Part shown: positions 17,837 to 25,105 of the stretch, piece after piece
Layout: each line of letters starts with the position of its first letter
How positions within the stretch are numbered: the first letter of the stretch is position 1
Origin: DAHUYF01 sp963789275
Lineage (GTDB): Bacteria; Pseudomonadota; Alphaproteobacteria; ATCC43930; CGMCC-115725
NCBI GenBank assembly: GCA_963789275.1
Contig: CAWBKF010000004.1
Location: 812,285-876,284, forward strand
DNA: 64,000 bases
Direction of reading: 5' to 3'
Translations under genes and position numbers: made by a program
Notes under the pieces: generated by a model
What the model was told of the DNA's origin: nothing
The model's database searches: none
The model's input: the letters and a program-made list of their open reading frames with translations, nothing else

Positions 17837-19234
17837 TCAAACGCTGACGATCTTCCCAGGGTTCAGAATGTTGTCGGGGTCGAGCGCCTGCTTGATGCGG
17901 CGCATGACGCTCACCGCCTCGCCATGCTCGGCGATGAGGAACTTCATCTTGCCGTAGCCGACGCCGTGCTCGCCGGTGCAGGTGCCCTCCATGGCGATGG
18001 CGCGCTGCACCAGCCGGTCGTTGAGCCGGCTTGCCTCAGCGATCTCCTCGCGGCGGCCCGGGTCGACCAGGATGGCGACATGGAAATTGCCGTCGCCGAC
18101 ATGGCCGACCATGGCGCCGGTGAGGCTCGAGCGGTCGAGATCGGCGCGGGTCTCGGCGATGCATTGGGCGAGCCTGGAGATCGGCACGCAGACATCGGTC
18201 GCCCAGACGCGCGCGCCCGGCCGGGTCGCCATCGCCGCGTAATGCGCGTCATGGCGCGCCTGCCAGAGCTTGGAGCGCTCTTCTTGCGTGGACGCCCAGC
18301 GGAAGGCGGTGCCGCCCTGCTCGGCGGCGAGCTCCTTCACCTGCGCCACCTGCTCCTCGACGCCGCGCGTCGTGCCGTGGAACTCGAAGAAGAGATGCGG
18401 CTCGGCGCGAAACCCCTCGAGCTTGCTGTAGGCGGCGACCGCCGCCATCCCGGCCTCGTCGAGCAGCTCGATGCGCGCCACCGGCACGCCGGCCTGGATG
18501 GTGGCGACGACCGTGTCCACCGCCGCCGCGACCGAGGGGAAGGGGCAGACCGCCGCCATGATCGCCTCGGGGATGCCGTAGAGCCGGAGCGTCACCTCGG
18601 TGATCACGCCCAGCGTTCCTTCCGAGCCGACGAAAAGCCGCGTCAGGTCATAGCCCGCCGCCGATTTGCGCGCCCGGCGCGCGGTGCGGATCACCCGGCC
18701 ATCGGCCAGCACCACGGTCAGCGCCAGCACGTTCTCGCGCATCGTGCCGTAGCGCACCGCATTGGTCCCCGAGGCCCGGGTCGCCGCCATCCCGCCCAGC
18801 GACGCATCCGCCCCGGGATCGATCGGGAAGAACAGACCGGTGTCGCGCAGATGCTCGTTGAGCTGCTTCCGCGTCACTCCGGCCTCGACCGTGCAGTCGA
18901 GATCCGCCGCCGACACCCGCAGCACCCGGTTCATCTGCGAGAGGTCGATGCAAACGCCGCCTTCGAGCGCCGCCACATGGCCTTCGAGCGAGGTCCCCGT
19001 GCCGAAGGCGATCACCGGCACCTTCGCCGCCGCGCACAGCCCGACGATCTCCGCCACCTCCGCCGTCTCGCGCGCGAACACCACCGCATCGGGCGACGCC
19101 GGCGTGTGATAGCTCTCATCCCGCCCATGCTGCTCGCGCACCGCCGCGGCCGTCGACAGCCGCTCGCCGAAACGCGCGCGCAGCTGCTCGATGACGGCGT
19201 CGTTCGGCGGCTTGCGCACTGCGGATGCGGTCAT
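17837..19234 (-). CDS. FAD-linked D-lactate/glycolate-type oxidase
   Basis: A 465-residue flavoprotein of the GlcD/DLD family, oxidising D-lactate, glycolate or related 2-hydroxy acids. The FAD_binding_4 domain spans about residues 55-195 with 'VIAFGTGTSLEGHVAALEGG' and 'TRASGTNAVRYGTMRENVL'. The FAD-oxidase C-terminal domain follows, with the metal/substrate His cluster 'MVGHVGDGNFHVAI' and the closing 'GEHGVGYGKMKFL' and 'ALDPDNILNPGKI'. No iron-sulfur subunit is adjacent, which favours a single-subunit DLD-type enzyme. It sits downstream of an acyl-CoA synthetase with a repeat-bearing 60-base gap. Confidence 0.9.
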   Translation of the reverse strand: MTASAVRKPPNDAVIEQLRARFGERLSTAAAVREQHGRDESYHTPASPDAVVFARETAEVAEIVGLCAAAKVPVIAFGTGTSLEGHVAALEGGVCIDLSQMNRVLRVSAADLDCTVEAGVTRKQLNEHLRDTGLFFPIDPGADASLGGMAATRASGTNAVRYGTMRENVLALTVVLADGRVIRTARRARKSAAGYDLTRLFVGSEGTLGVITEVTLRLYGIPEAIMAAVCPFPSVAAAVDTVVATIQAGVPVARIELLDEAGMAAVAAYSKLEGFRAEPHLFFEFHGTTRGVEEQVAQVKELAAEQGGTAFRWASTQEERSKLWQARHDAHYAAMATRPGARVWATDVCVPISRLAQCIAETRADLDRSSLTGAMVGHVGDGNFHVAILVDPGRREEIAEASRLNDRLVQRAIAMEGTCTGEHGVGYGKMKFLIAEHGEAVSVMRRIKQALDPDNILNPGKIVSV

Positions 19235-19256
19235 GGTTCCTCCAAGTCGTCAGTAA

Positions 19257-19281
19257 AGCTGACAGCTGATAGCTGACAGCT
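19257..19281. repeat. 25-bp repeat shared with position 53114
   Basis: AGCTGACAGCTGATAGCTGA continuing with CAGCT is repeated without mismatch at 53114-53138, 34 kb away. It lies between an acyl-CoA synthetase gene and the FAD-oxidase gene. Its internal CAGCTG/GACAGCTG(T)C arrangement is self-complementary and could fold into a hairpin. Confidence 0.8.
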
Positions 19282-19294
19282 GTCAGCTGCGCAC

Positions 19295-20974
19295 TTAAAC
19301 AAACTCCCCCCGCAGCTCCCGCTTCAGGATCTTGCCGTTGGCGTTGCGCGGCAGCGGCGTGTCGCGCAGCACGATGCGCACCGGCACCTTGAAGGCGGCG
19401 AGCCGCTCGGCGACGTGGCGCCTGAGCGCCGCCTCGCTGAGCGCGGCGCCGGGGGTCAGCTGCACCACTGCGCCGACCTCCTCGCCGAGCACACGATGGG
19501 GAATGCCGATGACCGCCGCATCCATCACCGCGGGGTGGCTGTAGAGCGCGTCCTCGACCTCGACGCAATAGACGTTCTCGCCGCCGCGGATCAGCATGTC
19601 CTTGACGCGGTCGAGGATGTAGAGGAAGCCCTCCTCATCGATGCGCACGAGGTCGCCGGTATGGAGCCAGCCTTCGCTGAAGCTGGCGGCGGTGGCTTCG
19701 GGCTTGTTCCAATAGCCCTTCACCACATTGGGCCCCTTCACCCAGAACTCGCCGATCTCGCCCGGCGCGACGTCTCGGCCGGCGGGGTCGACGACGCGCA
19801 CGTCGCAGACCGGAATGACGAGGCCGGCGCTCTCGGGCTTGCGCTGGTAATCCTCGGCGGCGTTCTGCGAGGTCACCGAAGAGGTCTCGGTCAGGCCGTA
19901 GCCGTTGCCCGGCATCACCTTGGGAAATTTTTCCTTGATGCGCGTCACCAGCTCCGGCGCCGCCGGCGCGCCGCCATAGCCGATGCTCTCGACGCTGGAG
20001 AGGTCGTAGCGCTCGAACGCCGGATGCTCCAGCACCTGCCAGGCCATCGACGGCACGCCGCCGAAGCTGTTGACGCGCTCGCGCTCGATGAGCTGCATCG
20101 CGCGCTCGGGATCCCAGCGATGCATCAGCACCAGCTTGCCGCCGCCGTAAAGGCTGGCGCAAAGCACGGAATGACAGCCGGTGGCGTGAAAGAACGGTAC
20201 CGACAGCAAGGTCGCGGTCTTGGGCGCGGTGCCGGGCGCGGGGAGCGGCTCGCCCCGGCGCAGCAGCGTGCGCGCCCGCGCATAGGCCATGCTGATCAGA
20301 TTGCCGCAGATGTTGCGATGCGTGCCGAGCGCGCCCTTGGGCTTCCCCGTCGTGCCCGAGGTGTAGAAGATCGTCGCGTCATCCTCGGGATCGATCGCGA
20401 TGTCGGGCAACGCGCCGGCCTCGCGCGCCACCTCCTCGAAGCGGAGCAGCCGCTCCGGCAACATGCCGGCCGCGCGCGCCACCAGCACCGCGTCCAGAGG
20501 CAGATCCGCCAGATGCGGCAGCAGCCGCTCGGCGCGCTCGGCATCGGCGACGAGCAGGCGGGCGCCGCTGTCGGCGAGGCAGTACTGCAGCTCCGGTCCG
20601 GTCATCCAGGCATTGAGCGGCACGACGATGGCGCCGATCGCCGCCGCCGCCCAGAAGCTCAGCGACCATTCCGGGAAGTTGCGCATGGCGATGGCAACGC
20701 GGTCGCCCTTCTTGATGCCGAAGCGCCCGGCGAGCGCCTGGGCCAGCGCCGCCGCGCGCCGGTAATGCTCAGCATAGCTCAGCCGCTCATCCTCATAGAC
20801 CAGGAACGGCAGCTCGCCATGCGCGCGGCTGGCCTCGAGCAATGCCCTGAGCGACGGCGGCGCTTGCTTCCACACCCGCGTCGGGATGCCGCGGATCACC
20901 TTCTCTTCCATCGCGAAAGGCGCATCCGGCGCGGTCAATGCCGCAACCGCCGCCTCGATCGACAATCCCGCCAC
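19295..20974 (-). CDS. Acyl-CoA synthetase (AMP-forming)
   Basis: A 559-residue adenylating enzyme that activates a fatty or other carboxylic acid with ATP and CoA. Conserved motifs appear in order: the P-loop 'IFYTSGTTGKPKGALGTHRN', 'VPFFHATGCHSVL', 'MPGNGYGLTETSSVTS' (A5), 'GWLHTGDLVRIDEEGFLYI' (A7) and 'DRVKDMLIRGGENVYC' (A8). The catalytic Lys is in 'PLPRNANGKILKREL'. The GTG at 20974 is chosen because GGGGAGGAAAC lies immediately before it; an ATG 45 bases further upstream lacks such a site. Together with the thioesterase, thiolase and FadB-like genes it suggests fatty-acid metabolism clusters in this region. Confidence 0.92.
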   Translation of the reverse strand: MAGLSIEAAVAALTAPDAPFAMEEKVIRGIPTRVWKQAPPSLRALLEASRAHGELPFLVYEDERLSYAEHYRRAAALAQALAGRFGIKKGDRVAIAMRNFPEWSLSFWAAAAIGAIVVPLNAWMTGPELQYCLADSGARLLVADAERAERLLPHLADLPLDAVLVARAAGMLPERLLRFEEVAREAGALPDIAIDPEDDATIFYTSGTTGKPKGALGTHRNICGNLISMAYARARTLLRRGEPLPAPGTAPKTATLLSVPFFHATGCHSVLCASLYGGGKLVLMHRWDPERAMQLIERERVNSFGGVPSMAWQVLEHPAFERYDLSSVESIGYGGAPAAPELVTRIKEKFPKVMPGNGYGLTETSSVTSQNAAEDYQRKPESAGLVIPVCDVRVVDPAGRDVAPGEIGEFWVKGPNVVKGYWNKPEATAASFSEGWLHTGDLVRIDEEGFLYILDRVKDMLIRGGENVYCVEVEDALYSHPAVMDAAVIGIPHRVLGEEVGAVVQLTPGAALSEAALRRHVAERLAAFKVPVRIVLRDTPLPRNANGKILKRELRGEFV

Positions 20975-21110
20975 GTTTCCTCCCCGCTTGTCGGTGCCCG
21001 CCTCGTGGACGGGCTTCACTGCCGAGCCTAGACCATGCCACCGGGCCCGCCAATTCCCACAGCTGCCGCCCGTTTTATTTGAACAATAATATATCGTTAA
21101 ATAAAAAGAA

Positions 21111-21139
21111 TTGACCTTGATGAATTGTTGAATTAGCCT
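21111..21139 (+). promoter_or_regulatory. Probable promoter of the SAM-II/metY transcript
   Basis: TTGACC at 21111-21116 and TAGCCT at 21134-21139 are 17 bases apart, within an AT-rich stretch that contrasts with the surrounding GC-rich DNA. A start about 7 bases after the second element would fall right at the beginning of the riboswitch P1 stem (21149), which supports the assignment. Confidence 0.55.
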
Positions 21140-21146
21140 GACCTCG

Positions 21147-21210
21147 ATCGCGCCGATTTGAGAGCCTCAGCTTGCGGGCGCGTAATAAATACGGCTAAAG
21201 CGAGGGTGGC
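21147..21210 (+). ncRNA. SAM-II riboswitch
   Basis: The leader of metY matches the SAM-II aptamer. CGCGCC at 21149-21154 pairs perfectly with GGCGCG at 21177-21182 (P1). The loop begins GATTTGAGAG, corresponding to the conserved GAUUUaa segment, and P1 is followed by TAATAAATACGGCTAAAG, matching the conserved GAUAAAU...GGCUAAA pseudoknot strand. The aptamer ends about 50 bases before the start codon, consistent with control of translation initiation. SAM-II elements bind S-adenosylmethionine and repress methionine biosynthesis genes, mostly in alphaproteobacteria. Confidence 0.9.
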
Positions 21211-21261
21211 CCGTCCGCCTGGCGCAAAGCTGCGGCGGATTTTCACTGTGAGGGCCATGCC

Positions 21262-22554
21262 ATGACCGAGTGGAAGCATCCCGAGACCATCGCGCTGCAT
21301 GCCGGCTACCGGAGCGACCCAGCGACCGGCGCCGTCGCGGTGCCGATCTACCAGACGACCTCGTATCAGTTCGACGACACCGCCCATGCCGGACGGCTCT
21401 TCGGCCTCGAGGAGCTCGGCAACATCTACACCCGCATCATGAACCCGACCTGCGCCGTGCTCGAGGCGCGCATCGCCGCGCTGGAGGGTGGTGCGGCGGC
21501 GCTGGCGCTGGCCTCGGGCCAGGCGGCGGAGTTCATCGCGCTGCAGAACATCGCTCATGCCGGCGACAATTTCGTCACCTCGACCGATCTCTATGGCGGC
21601 ACCTGGAACCTCTTCGCCAACACCTTCAAGTCGCTCGGCATCGAAGCGCGCTTCGTCGATCCCGAGGATCCCGAAGGCTTCGCCCGCGCCAGCGACGACC
21701 GGACGCGCGCATATTTCGCCGAGACGCTGCCCAATCCCAAGCTGCGCGTCTTCCCGCTGGCCGAGGTCGCGGCGATCGGCCGCCGGCTCGGCATTCCGCT
21801 CATCGTCGACAACACCGCCGCGCCCATCCTGTGCAAGCCGATCGAGCACGGCGCCGCCATCGTCGTGCATTCCACGACGAAATATATCGGCGGGCACGGC
21901 ACCTCGATCGGCGGCGTCATCGTCGATGGCGGCACGTTCGACTGGGCGGCGCACAAGGCGCGCTTTCCCATGCTGAATGAGCCCGACCCCTCCTATCACG
22001 GCGCGGTCTGGACCGAGGCGGCGAAGCCGCTGGGGCCGATCGCCTACATCCTCAAGGCGCGCGTGACCCTGCTGCGCGACATCGGCGCGGCGATGAGCCC
22101 CTTCAACGCCTTCCAGTTCATCCAGGGGCTGGAGACGCTGCCGCTGCGCATCAAGCGTCACAGCGAGAATACCCAGGCGGTCGCCGATTACCTCGCCCGC
22201 CACCGCGCCGTCACCAAGGTCATCCACCCGGCCTATCAGGACGGCGAGGCGCGCCGGCGCGCCGACGCCTATCTCAAAGGCGGCTATGGCGGCCTCGTGG
22301 GCTTCGAGCTCAGGGGCGGGCTCTCCGCCGGCCGCGCTTTCATCGACGCGCTGAAGCTCTTCTATCACGTCGCCAATATCGGCGATGCCCGCAGCCTCGC
22401 CATCCATCCCGCCTCGACCACGCATTCGCAGCTCTCGCCCGAGGACCGGCTGCGCACCGGCGTCAGCGACAATTACGTGCGGCTGGCGCCCGGCATCGAG
22501 CATATCGACGACATCCTCGCCGATCTCGGCCAGGCGCTCGCCGCGGCGGCGTGA
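21262..22554 (+). CDS. metY: O-acetylhomoserine sulfhydrylase (MetY-type)
   Basis: A 430-residue PLP enzyme of the Cys/Met metabolism family that makes homocysteine from O-acetylhomoserine and sulfide. The start matches 'HPETIALHAGYRSDPATGAV'; 'YTRIMNPTCAVLEARIAALE' and 'ASGQAAEFIA' line the PLP site; the cofactor lysine is in 'HSTTKYIGGHGTSIGG'. Length and the 'GPIAYILKARVTLLRDIG' insert favour MetY over cystathionine gamma-synthase or MetZ. The SAM-II riboswitch upstream ties it to methionine supply. It is transcribed alone, away from the divergent acyl-CoA synthetase. Confidence 0.93.
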   Translation: MTEWKHPETIALHAGYRSDPATGAVAVPIYQTTSYQFDDTAHAGRLFGLEELGNIYTRIMNPTCAVLEARIAALEGGAAALALASGQAAEFIALQNIAHAGDNFVTSTDLYGGTWNLFANTFKSLGIEARFVDPEDPEGFARASDDRTRAYFAETLPNPKLRVFPLAEVAAIGRRLGIPLIVDNTAAPILCKPIEHGAAIVVHSTTKYIGGHGTSIGGVIVDGGTFDWAAHKARFPMLNEPDPSYHGAVWTEAAKPLGPIAYILKARVTLLRDIGAAMSPFNAFQFIQGLETLPLRIKRHSENTQAVADYLARHRAVTKVIHPAYQDGEARRRADAYLKGGYGGLVGFELRGGLSAGRAFIDALKLFYHVANIGDARSLAIHPASTTHSQLSPEDRLRTGVSDNYVRLAPGIEHIDDILADLGQALAAAA

Positions 22555-22606
22555 CCGCCGCGCTTGGCGGTCGTCGGCCCGGATTTCTTTCAGGCGGAAA
22601 TCCGGG
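22553..22606 (+). terminator. Two inverted repeats after metY
   Basis: GACCGCC/GGCGGTC (22553-22572) follows the metY stop at once, and CCCGGATTTC/GAAATCCGGG (22578-22606, 10-bp perfect stem) follows 5 bases later. Neither is followed by a clear T run, so a rho-independent terminator is possible but not certain. Confidence 0.45.
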
Positions 22607-22718
22607 TTAAGCTCCGCCGCCTTTCAGCGATGACGCGATCGGGGCTGCGCCGGGTCCAAGGCTCGGCGCAGCCCTCTTGCGTTGTCGGGACAGCGGTGGA
22701 ACGAGGAGCGGCGGAGCG

Positions 22719-23627
22719 ATGATCGAGATCGGCCTGGGCAGCGTGCAGAGCTGGGAATGCGACGTGATGGGGCACATGAACGTGCAGTTCTACGTCGCGC
22801 GCTGCGGCGACTGCCTGCCGGCACTGCTCCTGGCGCTGGGGCTGGGCCCGCGCCAATGCCGTGCGCTCGATGCCGAGCTGGCGCCGGTCGATCAGCATAT
22901 CCGCTTCCATAAGGAGCTGCGGCCAGGCGAGCCCTTCACCATCCTCGGCGGCGTGCTCGCGCAGGACGACGACACGCTGAGCCTCTACCAGGAGATGCGC
23001 AACACGCTCACCGGCGCCGTCGCCGCCAGCGTCATCACCGTGGCGGCGCTGGTCGATGGCGAGCGGCGCTTCCGCCTGCCGCTGCCCGAGGCGGTGAAGA
23101 CGCGCGCCGCGCCGCTGATCGAGGATCTCCCGGAGCATGGCAGGCCGCGCGGCCTGGTGCTGGATCCGCCGCGGCCGCGGCCGGACTGGGCCGAGGCCGA
23201 TCGCCTCGGGCTGGCGCTGACGCAGCAGGCCGCGGTCGGGCCGCAGGAATGCGACATGCGCGGGCTGATGGTGCCGCGCGCCGTCATCGGCCGCGTCGCC
23301 GATTCCATTCCCAACATGGTGGCGAAGACGCGCGGCGCCGACCGCTCGGCGGAAAAGCACGGCGGCGCCGCGCTCGAATACCGCCTGATCTATCACGCGA
23401 CGCCGCGCCAGGGCGATGTGCTGGCGCTGCGTGCCGGCATCAAATCGATCGGCGCCAAGGCCATCACCTGGGGCCATTGGCTGTTCGATCGCGAGAGCGG
23501 CGAGGCGGTGGCGACCACCGAGGCTGTCGCCGTCACCTTCGACCTCGCGACGCGCAAATCCATGGCGCTGAGCGAGGCGATGCGGGAGAGCCTGGGTAAA
23601 TTCCTAGTGCCGGCGCTCTCGGTGTGA
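22719..23627 (+). CDS. Double-hotdog acyl-CoA thioesterase-like protein
   Basis: A 302-residue protein with two hotdog halves. The first carries 'QSWECDVMGHMNVQFYVARC', a 4HBT-type entrance with the conserved D-x-x-x-H-x-N pattern; the second carries 'QQAAVGPQECDMRGLMVPRA' and 'WGHWLFDRESGEAVATTE'. Such proteins hydrolyse acyl-CoA thioesters or act as FabZ-like dehydratases; here the 4HBT motif favours a thioesterase. The ATG at 22719 is preceded by GAGGAG. It lies between metY and the fad genes and may recycle CoA, but has its own transcription unit by spacing. Confidence 0.78.
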   Translation: MIEIGLGSVQSWECDVMGHMNVQFYVARCGDCLPALLLALGLGPRQCRALDAELAPVDQHIRFHKELRPGEPFTILGGVLAQDDDTLSLYQEMRNTLTGAVAASVITVAALVDGERRFRLPLPEAVKTRAAPLIEDLPEHGRPRGLVLDPPRPRPDWAEADRLGLALTQQAAVGPQECDMRGLMVPRAVIGRVADSIPNMVAKTRGADRSAEKHGGAALEYRLIYHATPRQGDVLALRAGIKSIGAKAITWGHWLFDRESGEAVATTEAVAVTFDLATRKSMALSEAMRESLGKFLVPALSV

Positions 23628-23667
23628 CCGCTTCGCGGTTGCACACCCTGGCGAAGTTTTCCGTATT

Positions 23668-23681
23668 TTGATCCAGATCAA
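23668..23681 (+). promoter_or_regulatory. FNR/Anr-type binding site
   Basis: TTGATCCAGATCAA is an exact match to the TTGAT-N4-ATCAA consensus for FNR-family oxygen-sensing regulators. It is centred 41.5-42.5 bases before the predicted start at 23716-23717, given a -10-like TAGGGT at 23705-23710, which is the class II activator spacing. Confidence 0.7.
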
Positions 23682-23716
23682 GGCGCTGCCGGGCACAGCG
23701 GCGCTAGGGTGCGTCC

Positions 23717-23807
23717 GTACTCCTGTGTTGAAGGTACCGACTTGACGTCGCATCCCCTCGCTGGCGTCGCGGGGCGTCCAGGCTCCGGCCGGGCGCCCCG
23801 GTTTTTT
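23717..23807 (+). ncRNA. Candidate FNR-controlled small RNA
   Basis: A predicted transcript of about 90 bases runs from the -10-like TAGGGT (23705-23710) to a strong terminator. No protein reading frame of note fills it. It contains GCATCCCCTCG and CGTCCAGG stretches that could be exposed C-rich pairing regions. It does not resemble an RNA family recognised here. The alternative is that this is a long 3' untranslated tail of the thioesterase gene ending at the same terminator. Confidence 0.5.
23770..23807 (+). terminator. Rho-independent terminator
   Basis: CGGGGCGTCC (23770-23779) pairs with GGGCGCCCCG (23791-23800) over 10 base pairs with one G-U, leaving an 11-base loop, and is followed by GTTTTTT. 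It is the strongest intrinsic terminator in the window and would insulate the fadA-fadB operon from upstream transcription. Confidence 0.85.
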
Positions 23808-23886
23808 CCTCGTGCCGCTCGGCGCTTCTGGCACGCGCCGCCGCTTGCCGCTATCCTAGGGGAAAGACCCCAGGGCGGAGACCGTC

Positions 23887-25095
23887 ATGACCGAAGCGTT
23901 CATCTACGACGCCGTGCGCACCCCTCGCGGCCGCGGCAAGGCGTCGGGCGCGCTGCATAGCGTCACGCCGATGCAGCTCGCCGTAACCGCGTTGAAGGCG
24001 GTGCGCGACCGCAACGCGCTCGACACCGCCTCAGTCGACGACGTCGTGCTCGGCTGCGTCGAGCCGGTGGGCGAGCAGGGCGCCGACATCGCCCGCGTCG
24101 CCGTGCTCGAGGCGGGCTATGCCGAGACCACCGCCGGCGTGCAGATCAACCGCTTCTGCGCCAGCGGGCTCGAGGCCTGCAACATGGCGGCGGCGCAGGT
24201 CATGGCGGGGCAGAGCGAGATGGCGATCGGCGGCGGCGTCGAGAGCATGAGCCGCGTGCCGATGGGCTCGTCCGGCGGCGCCTGGGCGATGGACCCGCAA
24301 GTGGCATTCCATACCTATTTCGTGCCGCAAGGCGTCTCGGCCGATCTCGTCGCCACGAAATACGGCATGAGCCGCACCGACGTCGACGCCTATGCCGTCG
24401 AGAGCCAGCGCCGCGCCGCGCGCGCCTGGGCGGAGGGGCGCTTTGCCCGCTCGGTGGTGCCGGTGACCGACATCAACGGCCTCCCCGTGCTCGACCGCGA
24501 CGAGCACATCCGTGCCGAGACCACGATGCAGTCGCTGGCGGCGCTCGAGCCGTCCTTCGTCAAGACCGGCGAGAGCCTCGGCTTCGACGCCGTCGCCATC
24601 CAGCGCTACCCCGAGGTCGAGCGCATCACGCATGTGCACCATGCCGGCAACTCCTCGGGCATCGTCGACGGCGCCGCGGCGGTGCTGATCGGCAACCGCG
24701 CGATCGGCGACAAGCTCGGCCTGAAGCCGCGCGCGCGCATCCGCGCCTTCGCCTCGGTCGGCTCCGAGCCCACCATCATGCTCACGGGCCCGTCCTTCTC
24801 GGCCGAGAAGGCGCTGAAGCGCGCCGGCATGAGCGCCGGCGACATCGATCTCTACGAGCTCAACGAGGCTTTCGCCGCCGTGGTGCTGCGCTTCATGCAG
24901 GCGCTCGACATCGACCACGGCAAGATCAACGTCAATGGCGGCGCCATCGCCATGGGCCATCCGCTGGGCGCCACCGGCGCGATGATCCTCGGCACGCTGC
25001 TCGACGAGCTCGAGCGCACCGGCAAGGCCACCGGCCTCGCCACGCTCTGCGTCGGCGCCGGCATGGGCACCGCGACGATCATCGAGCGGCTGTAG
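23887..25095 (+). CDS. fadA: Acetyl-CoA C-acyltransferase (thiolase)
   Basis: A 402-residue degradative thiolase, cleaving 3-ketoacyl-CoA to acetyl-CoA and a shortened acyl-CoA. Catalytic residues are in place: the nucleophilic Cys91 in 'INRFCASGLEA', His358 in 'GHPLGATGAM' and Cys388 in 'LCVGAGMGTA'. 'DLYELNEAFAAVVLRFM' is the conserved NEAF block. It is followed after 10 bases by the FadB-like gene, an arrangement typical of alphaproteobacterial fad operons (thiolase first or second). Confidence 0.95.
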   Translation: MTEAFIYDAVRTPRGRGKASGALHSVTPMQLAVTALKAVRDRNALDTASVDDVVLGCVEPVGEQGADIARVAVLEAGYAETTAGVQINRFCASGLEACNMAAAQVMAGQSEMAIGGGVESMSRVPMGSSGGAWAMDPQVAFHTYFVPQGVSADLVATKYGMSRTDVDAYAVESQRRAARAWAEGRFARSVVPVTDINGLPVLDRDEHIRAETTMQSLAALEPSFVKTGESLGFDAVAIQRYPEVERITHVHHAGNSSGIVDGAAAVLIGNRAIGDKLGLKPRARIRAFASVGSEPTIMLTGPSFSAEKALKRAGMSAGDIDLYELNEAFAAVVLRFMQALDIDHGKINVNGGAIAMGHPLGATGAMILGTLLDELERTGKATGLATLCVGAGMGTATIIERL

Positions 25096-25105
25096 GAGCC
25101 ACGCC

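Noticed and set aside
23829..23848. A sigma-54-like TGGCAC...TTGC promoter before fadA
   Set aside because: The two elements are 10 bases apart, whereas sigma-54 promoters need about 5, so the match does not fit.
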